64,000 nt of DNA from positions 310,001-374,000 of the forward strand of contig NC_009362.1 in the NCBI RefSeq assembly GCF_000092065.1, given 5' to 3'. The translations under genes and the position numbers were made by a program. The notes below the pieces were generated by a model. The model had not been told where the DNA came from, ran no database searches, and saw only the letters and a list, made by a program, of their open reading frames with translations. Of the stretch, positions 56,729-64,000 are shown in pieces (the stretch's first letter is position 1; each line of letters begins with the position of its first letter). The DNA comes from Ostreococcus lucimarinus CCE9901. Taxonomy: Eukaryota > Chlorophyta > Mamiellophyceae > Mamiellales > Bathycoccaceae.

Positions 56729-58108
56729 TTAGCGGCGCATGAAACCGCCGCCGCCTCTGCGTTCGCTGCCTCGGTTCCACGGGAGTCTCGACTCTCTCGG
56801 CGGCGCGGGTGCATCGTCTTGTTGTCGCGAGCGGCCTCCAACTGCAGCTTGTTCGCGGAATTTACCACCCGGTCCAGCTGGTTGGAAACCCGTCGCGACG
56901 ATGGTCACCGCGATTTCACCCGTGTGCTTCTCGTCGACGACAGAACCGAAGATGACGTTCGCTGACGGGTCCGCAAGCGAGGTGACGACTTCGGAAACGG
57001 TGTTGACCTCCATGAGCGTCATGTCCGGACCACCGGTGATGTTAAACACGATACCAGTCGCTCGGTCAATGGAGTGCTCAACGAGAGGAGCGCTCATGGC
57101 GGCTCTCGCGGCCTCCTCGGCGCGGCCCTTACCGCTCGCCACGCCGACACCGAGCATGGCGGTACCGCTGTCCTTCATTACCGCGCGAACATCGGCGAAA
57201 TCGACGTTGACGAGACCTGGAATCGTGATAATGTCAGAAATACCTTGCACACCTTGACGCAAGACGTCGTCGGCGAGCAAAAACGCCTCCTGAAGAGCAG
57301 TGCCTTCCTCCACGACATCGAGCAAGCGATCGTTCGGAATAACGATCAAAGTGTCAACATTCGCTCTAAGCGCTTCGATGGCTTCGGTGGCTTGTTGAAT
57401 TCGTCGTCTTCCTTCGAACGAGAAGGGGTACGTCACGACGCCGACGGTCAAGATGCCCTTCTCGCGCGACATCTTCGCAACCACCGGCGCGGACCCACTC
57501 CCGGTTCCGCCGCCCATGCCCGCGGTAATGAACACGAGATCGGCGCCCAATACTGCCCGTTCGAGCTCCTGTCGGCTTTCAGTCGCCGCGATCTCCCCGA
57601 GCTCAGGGTTACCGCCCGCGCCCAAGCCTCGCGTCACCTGCTCGCCGATTTGGCACTTGTTCGGCGCGAGCGAGTTCACCAGCGCCTGAGAATCCGTGTT
57701 GACCGCCCAGAATTCCACGCCCTACCGCGTCGAAACATCACACCGCCGTCAGTCATTCGCGTCCGCGCGCCGTTCGTCGAGCGCGTCGTCGCGCGCGCGT
57801 CCTCGACCCGCGGCTTCGTCGTCGCGTTTGAATCGCGCGCGCCAGACGCGGCGCCAGCTCGCGCGTCCCACCTGTAATCCGCTGCTGATCATGCGATTCA
57901 CCGCGTTCCCGCCCCCCCCGCCGCATCCGATCACCTTGATCACCGCCGCGCTCGCCCTCGCGTCCACCGCGCGTCGTCGCGCGCGCGTCGTTCCTCCCAC
58001 GCGTCGCGTCCGCGTCGCCATCGGCGTTCGCCCGAACGCCGCGAGCTCGTTCGTCTTCGCGCGCGCGCGCGCGCCGAGCGCGCCGTGCGCGCGCGTCATC
58101 GCCGCCAT
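56729..58108 (-). CDS. FTSZ: Plastid division GTPase FtsZ
   Basis: Exons 57872..58108 and 56729..57721, giving 409 residues. The transit peptide ([20 protein letters not shown]) is followed by [20 protein letters not shown]. The 150-nt intron (donor CAG/GTGGGA, CTGAC at 57748-57752, acceptor GCGGTAG) joins SSGLQ to [14 protein letters not shown]. The tubulin/FtsZ signature GGGTGSG is at 149-155, with [11 protein letters not shown] and [18 protein letters not shown] downstream. The tail is Gly/Arg-rich without a recognisable C-terminal core motif, favouring an FtsZ1-like paralogue. It assembles the stromal division ring. Confidence 0.92.
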
Positions 58109-58468
58109 CGCGAGCGTCGATATCGGATGCTCGACCGGTCGTGCGCGCGCGTGTGACGGCGCGGGCGCGAGTCGCGCGCGACGGATCGTCGTCCCAGCGC
58201 GATTTCGAACGAAACAATGATTTTGGCGGGAACCCGCGGACCGGGGCGGGGCGACACCGCGGCGACACCGCGGCGCGCGCGAGCGAGCGCGATGGTGCAC
58301 GCGAGCGGGACGAGCGACGTGGACGTGCGTGAACGAACGAACGCGCGGGCGACCGCGCGCGCGCGCGAGGAGCGCGAGCGCGAGCGCGACGCCGCGACGA
58401 CGACGGGGGCGGGAGACTGACGGGAACGGGAACGGGAACGCGCGCAGAGCTCGCAATTGCGAGTGAAG
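58109..58468. promoter_or_regulatory. Divergent FtsZ/BCAT promoter region
   Basis: 360 GC-rich bp between the two ATGs. I see CG-rich simple sequence (GACGGGAACGGGAACGGGAA type) but no element I can name. Confidence 0.35.
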
Positions 58469-59711
58469 ATGACGGGACGACCGCTGCCGAGATGCGCGGA
58501 CGAAGAACTCGGGTTCGGGACGGTGCGCGCGCGATGCGAGGCGACGCGCGCGCGCGTTGGGCTTTGATTCGGGACGCGGCTTTGGTTTGTGCTTTGGTCG
58601 GGGCGACGCGAGGAGGCAAAAGGGGACGCGATGACCGATGACTGACGACGCGCGCGGGGACGATGTGAACGAACAGGTCATCACCGATCACATGTTGAAG
58701 ATTGAGTGGAACGTCGAGCGCGGTTGGAACCATCCGATGATTCTCCCGAGCGGACCGGTGGGGTTGCACCCGTTCGCGCACGTGTTTCATTACGCCGTGG
58801 AGTGCTACGAGGGCATGAAGGCGTACGTAGACAATAATGGATCGGTGCGATTGTTTAGGCCAGAGATGAACATGCAGAGATTTCGCGTCTCCGCGAAGCG
58901 AATGTCTCTCCCGGATTTCGACGGAGAGCAACTGCTAAAATGTATCGAAACGTTGGTTGACATAGACAAGGACTGGATTCCGAAGCAGAGAGGGTACTCT
59001 ATGTACCTGCGACCGGTGATTTTCTCCACTACGCCTTGGTTGGGCTTGACGCAGTGCGCGGAGGCGATGATTCTCGTGTTGTGCTGTCCCGTGGGGCCGT
59101 ATTTCAAGTCTGGATTCGTGCCGATTAAGTTGAGCGTCGACTCAAAGTACATTCGAGCGTGGCCTGGGGGCACCGGTAACGTCAAATCAGGCGGTAATTA
59201 CGGTCCTACGGTAATTTCTCAGGCCGCCGCGACCGCGAATGGGGCTTCTCAGTCGCTGTTCGTGTATGATAAGCACGAATACGTGACCGAGGCAGGGACG
59301 ATGAACATTTTCTTCCTCATTCGCAACGAGCAAGGGGTGAAACAACTCATCACGCCTTCGTTAAAAGATGGTACAATCTTGCCTGGAGTCACGAGGCAAA
59401 GCGTGATTGAGCTTAGCCAACAATGGAACGAATGTGAGACTGTAGAAAAGATGATTCCTTTCGCCGAGATCAAGGCGGCGTTTGAGAGAGGCGACGTGTT
59501 GGAAATCTTTGGCACCGGCACCGCCGCGGTGATCCAACCAATCAATGGTATCGTGTACGAAGGCAAGGAGTACAAACCGGTCGTTCCATTTGATGATTCG
59601 ATGCTTCAGGTTCGGCTCACGAATTTCCTCATCGGTGTGCAGTACGGAGACATCGATCACCCGTGGTCGCACGTCGTCCCACCCTCGACGACTTGGTCCA
59701 AACCCATGTGA
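58469..59711 (+). CDS. BCAT: Branched-chain amino acid aminotransferase
   Basis: PLP enzyme interconverting Leu, Ile and Val with their 2-oxo acids. Exons 58469..58522 and 58677..59711, giving 362 residues. Exon 1 ends ..ADEELGFGT and exon 2 starts VITDHMLKIEW, rebuilding the conserved eukaryotic BCAT N-terminus. The Met at 58638 that opens the long ORF lies inside the intron, at its branch point (CTGAC 58642-58646; acceptor GAACAG). Fold-type IV motifs: HYAVECYEGMKAYVDNNGSV, RLFRPEMNM, GGTGNVKSGGNYGPT with PLP Lys188, VTEAGTMNIFF. No clear organelle presequence, so possibly cytosolic. Confidence 0.9.
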
Positions 59712-59957
59712 TGTGCGAGGCGGACACACAGTCGTTAAACAAGTCCCTTAAGTCTATTCTTCCACACATAGTTTTTAGCGCTCGACGGCTATTCTGTCGC
59801 GAGTATCTAATGTAAATCGCGTTGTTTCAAACTCTTTCACTAGCCAAGGCCAGAAAGGCCAAGTGACGGTCGACAACTCTTTTCTCTAGCGCCACACTCG
59901 TCAAACACCGCGCGTGCGAGACGCGGCGCGCGCGACGCGACGCAAAGCTCGATCAAA

Positions 59958-60923
59958 ATGAGCTCGAACGTAACAATTTCATCTCCTCGAGCGCTCGCGG
60001 CGCGTTCGTCCGCGCACGCGCGCGGCGTCAGCGCGAAACGCGTCGCGGGGGACCGTTATTCGTGCCACGGTCGGACGCGAGGTCGAGTGCGCGCGAAGCC
60101 GACGATCGCGCGATGTGCGCGCTCGACCGACGATACAACTCGCGCAATAACGTGTGTTTCTTCGTTCATGAGCGCTCGCGACGGTCAAAACGCGCTGAAC
60201 ATGTCGACACGTGCGCGATCGATCATCGCTCGAGCGTCGAGCGACTTTGGGAGCGCAAACGCTGGGACGCCGCCTCCGCCAAAGGCGACGAATCCGATCG
60301 ATACATTCGTCGGTGGATTGAAAGATAGATTGGAGATGGACTCGAACTTTTTCTTCAAACTCGGGGCGGAGATCTCGATCGATTTCGTCATAACGTTGCT
60401 CGTAAACTTGGCGGTTCGAGGAAACCCTTCATACTGGACTCTGTCGGCGACTCTCATGGTGTTGTGCCAACTCATCACGGCGGCGATCAACGATACGTTG
60501 ATTGTTTACTTTTTGGCGCCGACTAAGGCGAGCGTGGGGAAGAAACCTGAGATTGCGAACGTGTTCGCGAAGGGTGACTACTCGCTTGCGCAGCGCGCGA
60601 TGTGCTACTTGAACAAGGGGAAATTTTACGGTATACTAGGCTCACTATCTTGCGTCCTATCCATGTTTCTGGCGTTGGCGTTGGCGGGCAACGCCGCAGG
60701 ATTCACACAAGAGGTATTGTTCCGTTCTCTTGCGTGTGGAGCATTGCATATGGGGATCAGCTCTAATACAAGATATCAGCTCGTGAACGGCGTCGAACGT
60801 TTGGCGTACGACGTCGCACCCACGAACGTCGCCAAACTAATCTCTGTGTCGGTACGAATGGGGAATAACTTTCTAGGTGCGAGACTTTGGATGATGGTGG
60901 CCGTACTCACCGGTCTTCAGTAG
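59958..60923 (+). CDS. RETICULATA-related (DUF3411) plastid envelope protein
   Basis: 321 residues. A long Ser/Ala/Arg-rich transit peptide of about 95 residues precedes a DUF3411 body: FFFKLGAEISIDFVITLLVN, NDTLIVYFLAPT, a Gly/Leu-rich membrane segment (GILGSLSCVLSMFLALALAG) and SSNTRYQLVNGVERL. RETICULATA-related proteins of the plastid envelope affect leaf-cell chloroplast development and possibly metabolite transport. Several hydrophobic helices are visible. Function in algae unknown. Confidence 0.82.
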   Translation: MSSNVTISSPRALAARSSAHARGVSAKRVAGDRYSCHGRTRGRVRAKPTIARCARSTDDTTRAITCVSSFMSARDGQNALNMSTRARSIIARASSDFGSANAGTPPPPKATNPIDTFVGGLKDRLEMDSNFFFKLGAEISIDFVITLLVNLAVRGNPSYWTLSATLMVLCQLITAAINDTLIVYFLAPTKASVGKKPEIANVFAKGDYSLAQRAMCYLNKGKFYGILGSLSCVLSMFLALALAGNAAGFTQEVLFRSLACGALHMGISSNTRYQLVNGVERLAYDVAPTNVAKLISVSVRMGNNFLGARLWMMVAVLTGLQ

Positions 60924-60992
60924 TTAGATTGCCATGTATTACTAACAATCTTCGGTCGTTTGTGCTATGGCCAGACACCCTTCTTTCCATCG

Positions 60993-62390
60993 CTAATCGA
61001 ATAGAGCGAACGCGTCTGAGTCGTCCTTCGACCCTTTCGCACGGTTGTGGCTGTGCTTGTTCACGAACTCTGTCAACGTGAGCAACGCAGAATTTAGAAT
61101 TGCGCGCTCGGAGTTTATCAACTGAATTGCCAACTCAACACGCGGAGGCGAGACGCCGCCATCTATGTTTGTTTGCGAACGATACAAGCTCAAGCGCCGT
61201 TCAATCGCGAGCGAAATAACATCCGCAACCTCCGGCGTGAGCGTTGACGGGTTGTTTCCACGTATTTTCATTGTGTTGATTGCCGTAGAGACTGTTTCTA
61301 TGGCGTGTAGTGCGTCCGCATGCCGATTTGTGTGCCTAATTTTCTGAAACGCGTCCTCGCTCGCGACCAAGGTCCAGACCACCGCACAGAGCTCTTCACT
61401 AATAGCTTGCGATTTTGAAATCGAAAACGACGCATCTGGGGCACACACTTGCGTCCGTTCGAGCCATTCGAATCGTTTTGTCAGCTGTGTCCCAGAACAC
61501 ACGCCTGCTAACGCCGCTTCGGTGCGAATGTTCGTAGTCGTCAGTCGCACTTCGTCCGCTGGATTGTCGTTTTGAGTGAATCCATAACTATTGAGTAGCT
61601 TCGCGTTCCCATGAAATCCATACGTGTTAAAAATCTCATCTCCACGGCGGACGCCTTGCTCGTTCGTCACCTTCACGCACAATGCCTCACCACCAGTCTC
61701 TGAACGCACGACGGCATCGCCATCGCCCACGTTGACGTGATGGTTGCCGGTGAGATGGTTAAACGCATCGGCAATCGGCACCAACCCAACGCCCGCGTTC
61801 GGGCTTAAAGTGAACGCGCGACTACTCACTACAGTACGCGCTTCGATAAATTGCTCGAACGAACACTCTACGCCGTGCTCCTTAAATACTGGCGCGACGA
61901 CGCGTTCCCACTCGTTCTTTGCAGCCGCCGCCTCGTCCCTGAGAGAAGTTTCGACTTCCGTGCCCGCGAGATAGCTCCGCTCGCCATCGTTCCACGCGCA
62001 CACGACGTTAGCTTCACACCTCGGTAACACTCTATCGTACGCGAAGTACCGCGACTTCAACCCGAGAGAACGCTCCACGCAAAGCGCCGCCGTCAACCCG
62101 CACAACCAACTCGCCTCTGTCTTCGTCTTCACTAAAGCCTCCTCCACGCTCGCCGCCACGTCCGCGCGCGAACACGTCTTCAGCGTCAAGCACGCTTCGA
62201 ATGGGATCACCGCCAAAATAGCGCCGCGCTCGAGCGCGCGCTTGGCCGTCACGCCGCGGTCCTTGTTCGCCTTTTGCACGGCAAAAGTGAATTCAACGTC
62301 ATCCTCGCGCACTTCGATCGCGTTCGCTCGACACCATCGCAAAAAAGCGTCGAACGCGTCATCGTTCGCCTCGTCACCGTTCTCTTTCAT
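60993..62390 (-). CDS. SET-domain lysine methyltransferase, SETD6/Rubisco-LSMT-like
   Basis: 465 residues. The SET domain starts near residue 30 with an inserted helical region; key motifs are RGVTAKRALERGAILAVIPF, SSRAFTL and GVGLVPIADAFNHLTGNHHV (the NH motif for S-adenosylmethionine binding), and GDEIFNTYGFHGNAKLLNSY. The C-terminal half matches the Rubisco LSMT substrate-binding fold. No transit peptide is obvious, favouring a cytosolic or nuclear SETD6/RKM-like enzyme over a plastid LSMT. Substrate unknown. Confidence 0.85.
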   Translation of the reverse strand: MKENGDEANDDAFDAFLRWCRANAIEVREDDVEFTFAVQKANKDRGVTAKRALERGAILAVIPFEACLTLKTCSRADVAASVEEALVKTKTEASWLCGLTAALCVERSLGLKSRYFAYDRVLPRCEANVVCAWNDGERSYLAGTEVETSLRDEAAAAKNEWERVVAPVFKEHGVECSFEQFIEARTVVSSRAFTLSPNAGVGLVPIADAFNHLTGNHHVNVGDGDAVVRSETGGEALCVKVTNEQGVRRGDEIFNTYGFHGNAKLLNSYGFTQNDNPADEVRLTTTNIRTEAALAGVCSGTQLTKRFEWLERTQVCAPDASFSISKSQAISEELCAVVWTLVASEDAFQKIRHTNRHADALHAIETVSTAINTMKIRGNNPSTLTPEVADVISLAIERRLSLYRSQTNIDGGVSPPRVELAIQLINSERAILNSALLTLTEFVNKHSHNRAKGSKDDSDAFALFD

Positions 62391-62480
62391 CTCGCGACGC
62401 GCGCGCGAGTGGCGTGCGAAAGCGCGTCAGGCCAAAAGTGTGTTGATACAAGTCTCTACGGCGTCTCGAGCGCGCGTCCG

Positions 62481-62964
62481 TCACGCCTTCCACAGTGATT
62501 TCACCGTTCGCGTGATCCCGTCGCCCTGCGTGTTCAATTTAAACAATCCCACCGCCGTCGCCGCCGTCAGCGCGAGCGTCGCCGCTCTCGTCGGTCCTCG
62601 CGCCCCCTTCGGCACGTAATCGCTGATGATCTGCGTCCCGTCGCCCGCGCGCCGCTCGTCAGTCAATCGTTCCCCATCGCATCGCGCGCGTCGTCGATGC
62701 GCCGAGTCCCGCGCGCGTCCCGCGCGCGCGGTGCCCGCGTGCGATCCCGTCCGCGCGATGGCGTCCGATTTCGCATCGATCACGCACGAAATTCATCGCA
62801 ATGTGCGAGTGCACCGGCATCGCCGCGCCGAGCGCGACGTCGATCGCGAGCTGTCCCTCGGGCATCGCCGCCGCCGCTGGCGCGAGCGCGGCGAGCGCGA
62901 TCGAGCTCGCGTGATAGATCTTCATCATCCCGCGCCCGCGATCGGCGTTCAGGACGCCCGACAT
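62481..62964 (-). CDS. SDH4: Succinate dehydrogenase membrane anchor subunit (SDH4/SDHD-like)
   Basis: Small membrane anchor of respiratory complex II. Exons 62788..62964 and 62481..62630, giving 108 residues. The intron has donor GTGCGT at 62787, CTGAC at 62658-62662 and acceptor ACGCAG; it joins [12 protein letters not shown] to [15 protein letters not shown], a match to the H-x-H..xDYVP core of CybS. Three hydrophobic segments fit the family ([42 protein letters not shown]). The conserved region is short and the family diverges fast, so moderate confidence. It is divergent from FEN1. Confidence 0.72.
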
Positions 62965-63046
62965 CGCGCGCGGCGTCCACGCGCGAGGCGATGTGACGCG
63001 CGCGGTCCCGACCGGACGGACGTCGGGCCGTCGAGCCGGCGGGACA

Positions 63047-63073
63047 GACGCGCGATTTTCAAAAACGCGCGTC
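63047..63073. promoter_or_regulatory. Inverted repeat in the FEN1/SDH4 promoter
   Basis: Exact 8-bp arms GACGCGCG and CGCGCGTC flank the 11-nt spacer ATTTTCAAAAA, 39 nt before the FEN1 ATG. The CGCG cores recall E2F/MBF-type S-phase elements. Confidence 0.5.
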
Positions 63074-63112
63074 ACACGCGAGCGACGACGACGGCGACGA
63101 CGACGGGCGAAC

Positions 63113-64000
63113 ATGGGAATCAAGGGCCTGACGGCGCTGATGCGAGACAACGCCCCCGGGGCGATCAAGGAGCAAAAGTTCGAGTCCTACCTCGACCGGC
63201 GCGTCGCGATCGACGCGTCGATGCACATTTATCAATTCATGATGGTGGTGGGGAGACAGGGCGAACAACAGCTGACGAATGAGGCGGGAGAGGTGACGTC
63301 GCACTTGCAGGGGATGTTGAATCGAACGTGCCGAATGCTCGAGGCGGGAATAAAGCCGATTTACGTGTTCGATGGGAAGCCGCCGGTGATGAAGGGAGGA
63401 GAGCTGGCGAAGCGCAAGGACAAGCGAGAAGAGGCGGAGGCGGCGTTGAAGGCGGCGAGAGAGGCGGGAAATCAAGAAGAGGTGGAGAAACTGTCCAAAA
63501 GAACGGTGCGAGTGAGCAAGCAACACAGTCAAGAGGTGATGAAACTCGCGTCGTTGCTCGGAGTGCCCGTGTTCGAGGCGCCGTGCGAAGCCGAGGCGTC
63601 GTGCGCGGCGATGTGCAAGGCGGGACTGGTGTGGGCGGTGGCGACGGAGGATATGGATACACTCACGTTCGCCGCGCCGCGGTTGGCAAGAAATTTGATG
63701 GCACCCAAGTCTCAGGACAAGCCGGTGCTGGAGTTTGACTACGACAAAGTTCTAGCCGGTCTCGGGCTCACGCCCGAGCAATTCATCGACATGTGCATCT
63801 TGTGCGGGTGCGACTATTGCGACACCATTCGCGGGATCGGTCCGAAGACGGCGTTGAAGCTTATCAAAGAACACGGTTCCATCGAAAAGATTCTCGAAGA
63901 GATCGACACTGAGAAGTATCCTCCGCCTCAGGATTGGGATTTTGCCGGCGCTCGTGAGTTGTTCAAAAATCCCGAAGTCATGGACACGACGGGCATCGCA
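63113..64000 (+). CDS. FEN1: FEN1 flap endonuclease (3' partial)
   Basis: Structure-specific nuclease that removes 5' flaps during lagging-strand synthesis and base-excision repair. The frame is open from ATG 63113 to the window end (296 codons). It has [15 protein letters not shown], the N-nuclease region ([24 protein letters not shown]), the I-nuclease region ([32 protein letters not shown]) and the helix-hairpin-helix start ([20 protein letters not shown]). The metal-binding acidic residues are present. The PCNA-binding tail lies outside the window. Confidence 0.96.
   Translation, partial: MGIKGLTALMRDNAPGAIKEQKFESYLDRRVAIDASMHIYQFMMVVGRQGEQQLTNEAGEVTSHLQGMLNRTCRMLEAGIKPIYVFDGKPPVMKGGELAKRKDKREEAEAALKAAREAGNQEEVEKLSKRTVRVSKQHSQEVMKLASLLGVPVFEAPCEAEASCAAMCKAGLVWAVATEDMDTLTFAAPRLARNLMAPKSQDKPVLEFDYDKVLAGLGLTPEQFIDMCILCGCDYCDTIRGIGPKTALKLIKEHGSIEKILEEIDTEKYPPPQDWDFAGARELFKNPEVMDTTGIA

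Noticed and set aside
1-64000. Mobile elements, CRISPR arrays, tRNA or rRNA genes, viral insertions
   Set aside because: No transposase, reverse transcriptase, terminal repeats, CRISPR-like spaced repeats, tRNA cloverleaf motifs or viral proteins were found on either strand.

Overview
This window is dense nuclear DNA of a compact-genome green alga, most likely Ostreococcus or another member of the Mamiellophyceae. The evidence is about 41 protein genes in 64 kb, intergenic gaps often under 100 bp, high GC, mostly intronless genes, plant-type plastid proteins (CAS, TIC20, FtsZ, RETICULATA-related, plastid L1, a RAP protein) and a plant-type TOM5. Where introns occur there is one per gene, close to the start codon, with a GTGCG-like donor and a CTGAC branch point about 25-40 nt before the acceptor. 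I rebuilt twelve such introns from frame continuity. They supply missing N-termini for L1, FAD synthetase, a kinesin, bL31, seryl-tRNA synthetase, a NEMP-like protein, a MIC19-like protein, REI1/ZNF622, profilin, FtsZ, BCAT and SDH4. I see no tRNA, rRNA, transposon or CRISPR.

Layout. 1-7 kb: end of a muscleblind-type CCCH protein, plastid L1, plastid FAD synthetase, kinesin. 7-8.4 kb: divergent H2A/H2B pair with a mirror-symmetric promoter and matching 3' stem-loops. 8.5-17.9 kb: Sec23-like protein, GCN5 acetyltransferase divergent from a double PHD/ePHD protein, EDR2-like protein. 17.9-25.3 kb: RAP protein and bL31 (1 nt apart on one strand), an OB/CCCH/methyltransferase-like protein, MIA40, a SerRS with a GST-like tail, TOM5, an unknown protein. 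25.4-32 kb: ASCC3-type double helicase. 32-39.5 kb: J protein with two CS domains, an unknown protein, a DUF3067 protein, HRD3/SEL1L, CAS. 39.6-48.8 kb: NEMP-like protein, PRL1, an ankyrin protein ending in KDEL, a MIC19-like protein, an mTERF/HA-domain protein, an M50 peptidase. 48.9-64 kb: REI1/ZNF622 divergent from NOG2, a WRKY-GATA fusion protein, TIC20, profilin, a TLC protein, FtsZ, BCAT, a RETICULATA-like protein, a SET methyltransferase, SDH4 and the start of FEN1.

Several divergent pairs are functionally matched: H2A/H2B, GCN5/PHD, and REI1/NOG2 (both 60S maturation). The most unusual items are the WRKY plus GATA zinc-finger protein, histone 3' ends with a stem-loop followed by a purine-rich element like the metazoan U7 target, a likely dicistronic bL31-RAP unit, the SerRS-GST fusion, and an ankyrin protein with ER entry and retention signals.
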